DNA of 64,000 nucleotides from positions 7,634,850 to 7,698,849 of the forward strand of contig NC_037265.1 of assembly GCF_000002425.4 (NCBI RefSeq). The letters run 5' to 3'. Within the stretch, counting starts at the first letter, position 1, and every line of letters starts with the position of its first letter. The translations under genes and the position numbers were made by a program. Source of the stretch: Physcomitrium patens (lineage: Eukaryota; Streptophyta; Bryopsida; Funariales; Funariaceae). Positions 48,241 through 57,457 of this stretch are shown in pieces. The notes beneath the pieces were generated by a model. It did no database searches. It worked only from the letters and a program-made list of their open reading frames with translations, and was not told where the DNA came from.

Positions 48241-48285
48241 ATGGTTATTAAGAATGAGAACTTAACAGTAAAGAAAATACGGTAG
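48241..48285 (+). other. Short ATG-to-TAG frame before gag-pol of E1
   Basis: ATG at 48241, 14 codons, TAG at 48283-48285, in the same frame as the long gag-pol frame that opens directly after it. E2 keeps the ATG (18322-18324), the exact 14-codon length and the TAG (18280-18282). May be a regulatory upstream ORF or the true start of a readthrough product. Confidence 0.6.
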
Positions 48286-51200
48286 TCAAGAGAAAGAATA
48301 GAGAGATCGCAAGCAAGAAATTTGTTGCGAAACGAGCAACAAAGAAAGTTAAAAAGGAATCATAGACAAAGCTGGATTAAGCCATGGTTGCATGCCTGTC
48401 GTCATATTCGAGCATACCCAGAAGCTAATCGACATCTAATATTTCAGAAGTATATACCGTTAGAGAAATTGCCAAGAGCACTTGCTGAAAATTTGATCAA
48501 TAGGCCAGGGTTTCTTCTGAGACCGTTAACTGAGAGTGGGGGAATCACAGAAGAGTTGGGTACTCCATTGGGTACGTTTCCAATAGCGGAAACTGCCGAT
48601 TCCGTCAAAACTGGTTCCATAGAGTGGCATAAATTATTGGTCAATAAGGGCCAATTCAGTGTGTTTCAAAATCCGTCATTCTCACCTCCTATTCAACCAA
48701 TAAACTTGTTCAAGGATAATAATAGCAAATTGAGCAGGGTGGAAAGTTCGGAAAATATATTTAGGAGAGACGCAGACTATATTAACAAACGATTAAGTGT
48801 CACATTGTCAAATTCAATGACAACGGGAGGTCCAGCGGTTCCCATAGCAGTACAAATGGGTACTGTGAGTGATCGCACAACTAGCGTGGCTCCATTACCT
48901 ACCTTTAGGGGTTTTCCGGGTGCGGATCCAGATCAACATTTGTCGCAGTTTTTGACAGCATGTGTCGCCAATAATGGGAGAACCGAGGATATTTGGTTAC
49001 GATGGTTGCCAGCAACCTTAAAGGATACGGCGTTTGAATGGTATAACCGTCAACCAGTTGGTCAATTTTCGAACTGGGAAGCATTGAAGAATGCATTTTT
49101 GACCCGTTTTCGACCAATTGGTTTTGAAGACCGTCTTCGAGGAAGGTTAATGAACAGCAAAATGATCCTAGGAGAGGCGGTGGAATCGTTCTATGGCCGA
49201 GTGGCTGATATACTTAGTAAGTGGCCGAACCACCAAATGCCGGAGGCATTTATATTATCTATATTAATAAATGGTTTGCACCCACCAGAGCTAAAAATGT
49301 TTGTAAAAGAAGCTCAACCAGTTACGATATCTGCATCCCTTGATAGAGCCAAGGTTTGGGAGGAATGCCATTATGATCAGTTTTTAACTGCGTGTGCCAC
49401 GATGATACCAGTTCAAAGCAATTATCAATATCCGGCTTTGAACGGATCAGTGGGTAGTTATCCACAGATGATCGAAACAGTTGCCCAGTCAAGTGCCAAT
49501 ACTCAGGGGCCAGTTAATGTTACCCCATTGCAAGCTTTACCACCGCAAGTAACAACAGCGTATGCCCCATATTTTCCATATCAAACACACGAGTCAACTT
49601 TGGCGGAAAAACAAATAATATCAGCTTCAAAAGATTCCAATGAAGCCTTGTTATTGAACTTGACGAAGAAAATGGAGGAAATGGCCGTTAATATAGCCAA
49701 AGATAAGGAGAAGAGGCAAAAGCCAACCAATACTAGGACCAATGTATGGTGCAGTAATTGTCAGGGCCACGGTCATTTGGTAACGGAATGCCCGTCACCT
49801 TCACAAGTGTTGGGTAAATGTACATTTTGTGGAGGCAAGCACTTAACCGCTAATTGTTGGAATTTGCAAAGACAACAACAATTCAGTAATCCGACCATGA
49901 TTCCACCAACTCCATGGGATGTCAATCAAGTTCAAACAGGAAATACGTTTGGATGGCATGGAAATCGATCTAACCGACAAAATCGAGCATTCAATCATTT
50001 TCAGAATTCCACTTATAGTGAGGGGTTTGTATCAAATCCTCGGAACTATGGTAAGGAGCAGCATGGGTATCAGCCATATGCTCCATCGACGCCATTGAAC
50101 CAAGTACAACCGGGACAACCAGGATCGTTTTCTCAACCTACATGGAACAAACCTAGTAGGTATATACCGGTGGAGACACCCAATATGCCTGATGGGGGTG
50201 CAAAAAGGCCATTGCGTTGTTTCCGTTGTAGACAGATTGGTCATTATGCCAATGAATGTCCCAATCCAAGAGCCAGTGACGATTATGCCCCAGTTTGTGG
50301 GAATTGCAAGCAGTCAGGGCATACGTATCAGCAATGTAATGCTCCATTCAATTTCAATAATCGGGATCAGCAGATCCAGAGTCCAGGAAAAATGGAGGGA
50401 ATAAATCGAGGACCTCAAGACTCTCCAGTAAATCGGGTGGAATGTGTCCATACCGTTCTTACTAGGAGCCAGCAAAAAGGGAAAGGCCCAATTAAACATT
50501 TAGAAGATCCTAAAGCGAAGGGCCAATCACACCCAATTACGGACCAATCCCATTCAGGCCCGGAAACTGGGAAAGTCTTGAGCCCTGATTTGGTTGCGAA
50601 GCCCAATGAGGTCCCAATTACGGAGTCTTCAGTTCCGTCTCGAACCGGTCTGTTCCCACCGCAGTTCCAAGAAGCATCATACCCGTTGAAAGATCCCCTT
50701 GGGAAAGGAAGTCCCAAGGAAGCTCAATCTGCTGTTCCAATTCCAAGTCCAGGGCGGCAGAATAAATTACCTCACGGAGTTAAGCTCAAACCCATGAAAC
50801 GGAAGAGGGCATTGGGAATTACCCTAAATATGGAACCCTATGACATTTTAAAGGATTTGGACGCTATTCGGCCTTCAATCTCTATGAAGCAACTTCTAGC
50901 AGTCGCACCAGAGTGTCGTTCCACCTTGAATTCATCCCTAACAAGACATCGGCATCGTAATATGGAAGTTTGTGAAGTTAGTTTGAACCCTGATCCACGT
51001 GCACCAACCATTGATGTTTCGATTGATGGTGTTCGGATCTCTGGCGTCCAAGTAGATGGAGGTTCCAGCGTCAATTTAATGAACGCTGATACAATGGATG
51101 CTTTAGGTCCGGAACAATTAGTCCCCACGACATTGGTATTATGGATGGCAGATCATAGCCGAGTTAAGCCAATGGGTATTTTACGGAGTGTTCAAACTAT

Positions 51201-54200
51201 AATTGCAGGTATTGCCTATGAAATTGACTACATTGTCTTTCGCTTACAACGTTCGACTTTATCGTACCCTATTTTATTGGGACGACCCTGGCTGTATCAA
51301 GCGAAGGCCAAGAACGATTGGGGTCGAGGTACTTTGACAATTGGTAAGGGCGTAGATAAAATAGTGTTACAAATGTACCCAGTACGCTATCACGGGGAGT
51401 CTCAGTTGCTAGTATCTGAATTGACGTCGGACGAAGGGCTTAGCTCCGATGATGACACAGAAGTACCGAGTACGGAGGCCAATGTGGAGGCAGCACAGCA
51501 CCCTGAGGTGGTGTACCAATGTGGAGGTCCGGGGGAGTACTTGATATACCCGAAGGATTCGGAAAACTCTGCTTATGTAAGTATTGACTGGAAACCTGGG
51601 TACGATGTGCACCATGTTAGTGCCCTCGAGACGGGATTCGTTACTTCGCATATGTCGGACATACCGAGTAACTTTAAATCACTGCGGGAATTGAAACAGA
51701 ATATTGTTGCTGACCCTGTATGTCAAACTATTAACTTAGCGACCACGGCCGAACCTCGGCTAATTAAGGTCTACGAAGGTATTAAGGAACAAGAGTTGAC
51801 CTGTTGGACAGACTTTTTCTTACATCATAAATCCGCTTTTGCTTGGACTTATAATGATCTACAAGGTATCCCCGTTGATGTCTGTGAACATCGTATCATA
51901 TTGGAAGAAAACGCTAAACCGGTACGCCAGAGGCAACATCGCCTTAATCCTAAATATTCCCTTATGGTGAAGGAAGAATTGGACAAGCTTCTTGCGGTGG
52001 ATTTCATTTACCCGGTACCGAATAGTGAGTGGGTTTCTCCAATTGTGATGGTGCCGAAAAAGAACGGAAAAATCCGAATTTATCAAGATTTCCGAAAACT
52101 TAATGCAGCCACCAAGAAAGATTACTTTTCGTTACCATTCACGGATAGTATATTGGACGCCGTCGCCGGTCACGAATGCTATTCATTTCTCGATGGTTTC
52201 TCCGGGTATAATCAAGTTCAAATTGCAAAAGAAGACCAGCTCAAGACAACCTTTACTACGGATTGGAGCACATTTGCTTATCGCGTTATGCCTTTCGGGT
52301 TATGTAACGCCCCAGCCACGTTCCAACGCGTGATGACTCAGGCTTTTCAAGATTATCTCCGACTGTTTATGGAGATCTTTTTAGATGACTTTTGTACATT
52401 CAGTACCAAACAAGATCATCTTCATTGTTTAGGCAAATGTTTGGCTCAGTGTGCCAAATTTGGAATATCGTTGAATTCGGAGAAGTGCCAATTTGGTGTT
52501 CCGTCCGGAAAATTATTGGGCCATATTGTTTCCAGTCGTGGTATTGCTACAGATCCTGACAAAGTGCAGCATATCATGAACTTGCCCAGACCGGAGACAG
52601 TCTCCGGTGTTCGAGGGTTCGTTGGTCATGTCAGTTATTATCGACGATTTATAAGTTCGTTTGCGGTTATTTGTCAACCTTTAACGAACTTACTGAAGAA
52701 ACTTCCATCCGATGGTACTAGTCCCCTCTGGACCAAGGAGTGTACCGTAGCCTTCGAGGTCTTAAAGTCAAAATTGGTCTCTGCACCAATATTGGTGGCT
52801 CCTTGTTGGACAAAGCCATTTCATGTGTATGTTGATGCATCCAATGCTGCTATTGGCTCGGTGTTAAGCCAGAAGGATGATAAGGGATTCGATCATCCAA
52901 TATATTATGCCAGTCGACAATTGGTGGCTGCCGAACGCAACTATACTACTACTGAACGAGAGGCGTTGGGTATGATATACTCAGTTAAAAAATTTCGGCA
53001 CTATTTGCTTGGGTATCCATTTGTATTTTATGTGGATCATGATGCCCTCAAATATCTGATTAATAAGCCTCAATTGAGTGGGCGCATTGCTCGCTGGGTC
53101 TTACTCCTCCAGGAGTTCAATTTTACGGTGGTTGTCAGACCTGGGAAGCAACATGCGAACGCAGATCATTTATCCCGGTTGTCTAATATTCTCGGCAAGG
53201 AGCCTGTTCCCGATGATCTTCCCGACGCCGCATTATTTGTGGTGGATGTGATATTCCCCGAGTATAGCGAAATTATTCAGTTTCTGACCTTCCATACTTT
53301 TCCGCCGACTTTCACGGACAAGCTTAAGAAGCGCCTTATTCTGAAGAGTGCCCCATACACGATGATTCGTGATGCTTTGTATAAACAAGGACGCGATGGT
53401 CTTTTACGGCGCTGTATCTTTCCCAGTGAAGTACAGTCGATACTTACAGGTTGTCATTTGGATAGTTGTGGTGGTCATTTCGCGGGAGACAGCACTGCCC
53501 GCAAGGCTTTAATGGCCGGATATTGGTGGCCCACAATGTTTTCTGATGCCCACCAGTTCGTTCGCCGTTGTGATCCTTGTCAACGAATTGGTCGACCTAC
53601 GGGTACTTCCGCCATGCCGTTAGTCCCAATCTTGGCCCAGGTTCCGTTTGAAAAATGGGGTATTGATTTTGTTGGTCCCATTGCACCAGCGTCAAAACCT
53701 GGTCAAAAGCGGTATATCTTAGTCGCCACCGATTATGTCACCAAATGGGCAGAGGCGATTGCTACCCGCACCGATAATGCTAGTACGGTGGCAACTTTTC
53801 TGTATGAGAATATTATCACTCGCTTTGGGTGTCCCAAGGAATTGGTCAGCGATCGAGGCACCCATTTCATCAATGCTACCATCGCCGCCTTGACGACCAC
53901 ATATGAGATCAAGCATCGTAAGACCACTCCCTACCATCCTCGTGCCAATGGGCAAACGGAAAAGACCAACGGCATTTTGTGCAAAGTCTTGACTAAGACA
54001 ATTTCAGGGGCCGATACTGATTGGGAGACCAAACTCTTTGCAGCTTTGTGGGCTTATCGTACCGCCTATAAGGTAACTACCCACTCTACTCCGTTCCAAT
54101 TAGTTTACGGTCAAGAGGCAATTTTACCTATCGAATTGGAGGTTCCCAAGAGAGCTGTAGACAGAGATGAAAGTGGCCGGAATGTGAGAGCTAAACGCAC

Positions 54201-55824
54201 AGCAAAACCACCGGCTGTGATAATCGTTACCAATATGGAGCCGATGAAGTTAGAAATCTGTTGGACGCAGAGAAAAATAAGGGATTTTCGGACTGCGAAG
54301 CTGTTCCAGTTTTTGCACCATTCAGAGCGTTTACCATCAATCAATGTGTCATTAGTGGAGGAATACATTGAGAATTACGACCCCGAGGATGGATCGAGTG
54401 TCGTTCAAGGGCGAATTATTGGGATTGATGAAACAATCCTGGAAAAGGTGTTGTTTCTTCCCATTGGAGAGATGGCAGTTGGGACTGATGAGTCAGGCGA
54501 TTTCAGCCCAGGTAGATATTTCAAGGGAGGAATGTCATCCTTTGAAAGGAGCCAAGGATGGCGGACTCAGGAGGCGATTACACCAGAATATGTGGAATGG
54601 TTGCGGTTCGTGCTGAGGCGGTTAGGATTGTACCGACACCCCACATATGTGTCAAAACGATTATTGTATGCAGCAGTAGGGGCGTTTGAGGGGATGGTGT
54701 TCAACTGGGCGGCTTACGTAGCTACTCGTATTCATGCGGAGATAGGAGCCAAGTTCAAATTGGGAAAGTTCACATCCTTGCTTTGTTCAAATTATGTGTA
54801 TGCTGTCATCGCGCACACATTGCGTCAACCACCGTCAGAAGAGGAAAACCCTATACCAGTGTCAGCACCTTTGCAGAGAGAACGAAATTTGTTGGCACAG
54901 AATCACAATATAGCGGATGTAATACACGAAATTGGAGAATCAAGTCGTACAGTGGTTCAAGGGGTAGCTCCGGTTATCGAAGCGAGACGGGTTCCAAGTG
55001 GTCTTGCGGTGGAAGAGGAGAATCAAGTCCCATTATTGATAGATATCAACCAGTTGGCGTTTCCAGAGGGTCGATTCCCTGAAGGAGTATCTCTTAAAAA
55101 TGCCGTATTGAAGCACATTTCGCAAATACATTGTATGGTACGAGCATTGGATGTCGAAGACAGAAGTAAACGGGATTGGGAGGACAGTAAAAAAAGGATA
55201 TCGGATCAAAATCAAAAAATCAGGGAGCAAGAACTGAGGATTCAAGAAATTGAAGAAGTCAAGTTGGTCCTGGAGCGGAAATTGGTTCTCCAATATGAGG
55301 CTTGGACAAAGGAAAAAGAACAGATTTCACGGATTGTGGAAGGACAACGGGACGAATTGATTCAGAATAGGAAGTCATGGGATTTGGAACGGGAGAAGTT
55401 CAAATGCCAGTTGCAAGCGGAAGTGGACAAGACAAAGTTATTGGCGACAGAGAAAGCGTTATTGTGTGACCAATTGAGATGTGAAACGGGGAAAATGAGG
55501 TCTGAAATTGAAGTTTTACAAAATGAGGTGTCAAAACTGACGGAAGAGTTAACTGTGAGGAGCCAATCTCAAGTGTCAAATAAAGATGTCCCAGAAGGGA
55601 TGAGTTCGCAGCAACATCAGTTGGAACTTCGCGATGCCCAGATCCTGAAACTGGAAGCTCAGATCCGTGAATTGGGAGAATACAATGAAGATCTTTCAGC
55701 CCAGTTGAGAAAGGAGTCGCTTGAAATATTGGAAGAGGATGAAGACGTACCACTAGAGCCAGAATCGGTGGAACCAATAATGGATAATGTAGTAATTGAT
55801 CAATTGGATATATCAAATAAATAG
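48286..55824 (+). CDS. gag-pol: Gag-Pol polyprotein of E1 with long C-terminal extension
   Basis: One open frame of about 2,510 codons. Gag: capsid from about 48895; four CCHC-type knuckles in two pairs at about 49750, 49819, 50218 and 50296. Protease DGGS at 51055. RT from about 51985, first catalytic D at 52192, FLDD at 52378-52389 in place of YxDD. RNase H D at 52834. Integrase zinc region about 53455-53583, catalytic D 53665, D 53851 and E 53959 with the usual 35-residue spacing. After LPIELEVP (about 54147) no GPY/F module follows; instead about 560 residues of unknown type, the last ~200 a coiled coil. The first in-frame ATG is 48817, yet the 165 codons before it are conserved in E2, so translation probably starts upstream by an unusual route. 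Confidence 0.93.
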   Translation, partial: SRERIERSQARNLLRNEQQRKLKRNHRQSWIKPWLHACRHIRAYPEANRHLIFQKYIPLEKLPRALAENLINRPGFLLRPLTESGGITEELGTPLGTFPIAETADSVKTGSIEWHKLLVNKGQFSVFQNPSFSPPIQPINLFKDNNSKLSRVESSENIFRRDADYINKRLSVTLSNSMTTGGPAVPIAVQMGTVSDRTTSVAPLPTFRGFPGADPDQHLSQFLTACVANNGRTEDIWLRWLPATLKDTAFEWYNRQPVGQFSNWEALKNAFLTRFRPIGFEDRLRGRLMNSKMILGEAVESFYGRVADILSKWPNHQMPEAFILSILINGLHPPELKMFVKEAQPVTISASLDRAKVWEECHYDQFLTACATMIPVQSNYQYPALNGSVGSYPQMIETVAQSSANTQGPVNVTPLQALPPQVTTAYAPYFPYQTHESTLAEKQIISASKDSNEALLLNLTKKMEEMAVNIAKDKEKRQKPTNTRTNVWCSNCQGHGHLVTECPSPSQVLGKCTFCGGKHLTANCWNLQRQQQFSNPTMIPPTPWDVNQVQTGNTFGWHGNRSNRQNRAFNHFQNSTYSEGFVSNPRNYGKEQHGYQPYAPSTPLNQVQPGQPGSFSQPTWNKPSRYIPVETPNMPDGGAKRPLRCFRCRQIGHYANECPNPRASDDYAPVCGNCKQSGHTYQQCNAPFNFNNRDQQIQSPGKMEGINRGPQDSPVNRVECVHTVLTRSQQKGKGPIKHLEDPKAKGQSHPITDQSHSGPETGKVLSPDLVAKPNEVPITESSVPSRTGLFPPQFQEASYPLKDPLGKGSPKEAQSAVPIPSPGRQNKLPHGVKLKPMKRKRALGITLNMEPYDILKDLDAIRPSISMKQLLAVAPECRSTLNSSLTRHRHRNMEVCEVSLNPDPRAPTIDVSIDGVRISGVQVDGGSSVNLMNADTMDALGPEQLVPTTLVLWMADHSRVKPMGILRSVQTIIAGIAYEIDYIVFRLQRSTLSYPILLGRPWLYQAKAKNDWGRGTLTIGKGVDKIVLQMYPVRYHGESQLLVSELTSDEGLSSDDDTEVPSTEANVEAAQHPEVVYQCGGPGEYLIYPKDSENSAYVSIDWKPGYDVHHVSALETGFVTSHMSDIPSNFKSLRELKQNIVADPVCQTINLATTAEPRLIKVYEGIKEQELTCWTDFFLHHKSAFAWTYNDLQGIPVDVCEHRIILEENAKPVRQRQHRLNPKYSLMVKEELDKLLAVDFIYPVPNSEWVSPIVMVPKKNGKIRIYQDFRKLNAATKKDYFSLPFTDSILDAVAGHECYSFLDGFSGYNQVQIAKEDQLKTTFTTDWSTFAYRVMPFGLCNAPATFQRVMTQAFQDYLRLFMEIFLDDFCTFSTKQDHLHCLGKCLAQCAKFGISLNSEKCQFGVPSGKLLGHIVSSRGIATDPDKVQHIMNLPRPETVSGVRGFVGHVSYYRRFISSFAVICQPLTNLLKKLPSDGTSPLWTKECTVAFEVLKSKLVSAPILVAPCWTKPFHVYVDASNAAIGSVLSQKDDKGFDHPIYYASRQLVAAERNYTTTEREALGMIYSVKKFRHYLLGYPFVFYVDHDALKYLINKPQLSGRIARWVLLLQEFNFTVVVRPGKQHANADHLSRLSNILGKEPVPDDLPDAALFVVDVIFPEYSEIIQFLTFHTFPPTFTDKLKKRLILKSAPYTMIRDALYKQGRDGLLRRCIFPSEVQSILTGCHLDSCGGHFAGDSTARKALMAGYWWPTMFSDAHQFVRRCDPCQRIGRPTGTSAMPLVPILAQVPFEKWGIDFVGPIAPASKPGQKRYILVATDYVTKWAEAIATRTDNASTVATFLYENIITRFGCPKELVSDRGTHFINATIAALTTTYEIKHRKTTPYHPRANGQTEKTNGILCKVLTKTISGADTDWETKLFAALWAYRTAYKVTTHSTPFQLVYGQEAILPIELEVPKRAVDRDESGRNVRAKRTAKPPAVIIVTNMEPMKLEICWTQRKIRDFRTAKLFQFLHHSERLPSINVSLVEEYIENYDPEDGSSVVQGRIIGIDETILEKVLFLPIGEMAVGTDESGDFSPGRYFKGGMSSFERSQGWRTQEAITPEYVEWLRFVLRRLGLYRHPTYVSKRLLYAAVGAFEGMVFNWAAYVATRIHAEIGAKFKLGKFTSLLCSNYVYAVIAHTLRQPPSEEENPIPVSAPLQRERNLLAQNHNIADVIHEIGESSRTVVQGVAPVIEARRVPSGLAVEEENQVPLLIDINQLAFPEGRFPEGVSLKNAVLKHISQIHCMVRALDVEDRSKRDWEDSKKRISDQNQKIREQELRIQEIEEVKLVLERKLVLQYEAWTKEKEQISRIVEGQRDELIQNRKSWDLEREKFKCQLQAEVDKTKLLATEKALLCDQLRCETGKMRSEIEVLQNEVSKLTEELTVRSQSQVSNKDVPEGMSSQQHQLELRDAQILKLEAQIRELGEYNEDLSAQLRKESLEILEEDEDVPLEPESVEPIMDNVVIDQLDISNK
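54148..55821 (+). other. C-terminal extension of E1: unknown module plus coiled coil
   Basis: About 558 residues of the polyprotein. A basic linker, then a globular-looking part at about 54290-54840 (PSINVSLVEEYIENYDPEDG, PGRYFKGGMSSFERSQG, FEGMVFNWAAYVATRIHAE), a disordered linker, and a heptad-rich segment at about 55140-55720 rich in E, K, L, Q and R. The tail ends in acidic residues. E2 keeps the coiled coil. I cannot name a family; roles in particle assembly or targeting are possible. Confidence 0.75.
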
Positions 55825-55888
55825 AAATTTTGGAGAAGTTTTTTTTTTAGTTATGTATCGGTTCTATGTTTGCGAGGACGCTGCACAG

Positions 55889-55903
55889 ATGGGAGTGGGG
55901 CTA
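55889..55903 (+). promoter_or_regulatory. Polypurine tract of E1
   Basis: ATGGGAGTGGGGCTA just before the 3' LTR. Confidence 0.75.
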
Positions 55904-56612
55904 TGTAGAATAAGTAGTTATTTGTTGAATTGTAGATACTTAGTTCATAGTATAAACAGGGATAGATGACTGTTGAAAAGGTAGTTCAGTAGGTAAAATG
56001 GATGAATAGTTAGGAAAAGCAGTTTTCATTAGAGATGTAGCAGTTGGTATCTCGTGGTAGCATAAGGAGGATGGGAGAGAGGAAGTAGGGGCCATTATTG
56101 TGATAGTGTGAGCCGGGGTAAGCTTGGTGCTACCTCTTTTCTTTTGTTGTTATGTTCTTTGAAATAAGAGTATTGAGAGTTTCTGAATATTGTGAAGTGA
56201 ATCATGGAATGAAAGTGTGAATGGAATTATATGTTATTGAATGAGAAGAAGAGAGATTGAATGCTGAAATCTAAATGTAGTTCAGCAGAGAGAATGAGTC
56301 TGTGTTTGTGTGAAACACTGTAATGTGAAGGCAGTTAATGGTGAAGAACTCCAGAATTTGGATTATAGTATGATTATGTCCTGTCATTTAGGATAGTGCG
56401 GGATTACATGTTGTTGTTATCAGTGATGGTGGAGTATTATTAGGAAGTGGAAAGCATTGTAGTGTTTCCTGGATGTTTTAAGTAGTGCGGAATACAGTTA
56501 ATTGTGTGACCCTAACGTGTAAGCTCATGCGGTATTCTTTCCCTGTGTTCGAATTCCCCTATACAGGTTTACTCTGATTAGATAAGTTAGAGTAAGTAAA
56601 ACGACAATCACA
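55904..56612 (+). repeat. 3' LTR of E1
   Basis: 709 bp; four transitions relative to the 5' LTR. Confidence 0.95.
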
Positions 56613-56617
56613 CTAAC

Positions 56618-56704
56618 ATTTGTATAGCAAATGATTTAGGCCCCCAAATACACCTAAAAAAAATGATATCTTACTACATTTCAAGGTAGATTTCTTATTA
56701 TCAA
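56618..56704. other. Unassigned sequence between E1 and B
   Basis: 87 bases without a recognisable feature, the right flank of the E1 target. Element B starts directly after ATCAA. Confidence 0.5.
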
Positions 56705-57245
56705 TGTCACAAACATACTCATATAAGCTAATAATTACATGTACAAGTAGGTAAAAGTAAGTTAATTCTATAGTATTTAATATGGAAGCTTCCTAGAAGC
56801 TTCATAGATACTGCTTTGACTTCATAGGTATCTTTGATTGACTTTTTGGATTAGAAACATGGTCAACAAGTTGGCCATGTGCCACACATGTTGTTAGCTT
56901 GAAGATCAAGCTAACTATGTGGCCCACACGTAGAAAAACTTGCCTTGTAAGTCAAGGCATGTGTCCTACAAAGTCAACACATATTGGAGGTCCTAAAGAA
57001 CGTCGCCACATAGCCCCTAGTTAGATAATATATATAGAGACAAGAGTGAAGCCTTCTTCACTCTTGTCAACTCCTTTTTTGCTTCTAGTCTAGTTTCAAG
57101 GGTCTCTAGTTATCTTGTCTTTTGACAATAGCCATTCTAGTTTCTCTTTCAATATACATACTTATTTATTTATATTTTGTTATCTTTCTTTGAGTGAAGG
57201 CTCACTTATTTGAATTGATTTTTCATCGAGTTCTTTTCCTTGATA
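56705..57245 (+). repeat. 5' LTR of B (family A)
   Basis: TGTCACAAACA ... CCTTGATA (decayed GACA), 541 bp. Confidence 0.88.
57029..57068 (+). promoter_or_regulatory. TATA box and inverted repeat at the RNA start of B
   Basis: TATATATA at 57029-57036, then a perfect 13-bp inverted repeat GACAAGAGTGAAG (57039-57051), loop CCTT, CTTCACTCTTGTC (57056-57068). The likely RNA start A57060 is 31 bases from the first T, giving RNA beginning ACTCTTGTC. Confidence 0.75.
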
Positions 57246-57249
57246 GATT

Positions 57250-57258
57250 GACAAGAGT
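57250..57258 (+). promoter_or_regulatory. Candidate self-priming site of B
   Basis: GACAAGAGT, four bases after the LTR, perfectly complementary to the predicted RNA 5' nine bases. Complementarity ends at the predicted RNA start. Confidence 0.65.
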
Positions 57259-57457
57259 ACACCTACAATATCAGAGCTTTATCTAATCTTGATTAAGAGT
57301 GGATTATCCCTTTTTCTTGATAAGATATAAGCATATTAGAAGTTACGGATTACCCTCTTCTAAACTGATATTGTTTTTAGCATATTTTTTGTTCCCAAGT
57401 CCTCTCTTCTATTTGTCTTAAGTGATATTAGACATCTTCTCTCTTCTAAGTGTTATC

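Larger units (their letters stand above)
47420..56612 (+). mobile_element. Element E1: nearly intact Tat-like Gypsy element
   Basis: 9,193 bp with two 709-bp LTRs and perfect target duplication CTAAC (47415-47419 and 56613-56617). Contains a tRNA-Asp-type primer site, one very long gag-pol frame and a polypurine tract. The LTRs differ at only four positions, all transitions, so this is the youngest insertion in the window. It has no chromodomain. Placement in the Tat/Athila branch rests on the primer site and missing chromodomain; a phylogeny would be needed for the exact clade. Confidence 0.95.

Noticed and set aside
48322..48324. TTG as start codon of the E1 polyprotein
   Set aside because: A TTG start is a bacterial-style call; the frame is open further upstream to 48286 and nothing marks this codon in a eukaryotic RNA.
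55400..55816. 138-codon open frame on the minus strand
   Set aside because: Antisense shadow of the coiled-coil region of E1; its composition follows from the opposite strand.
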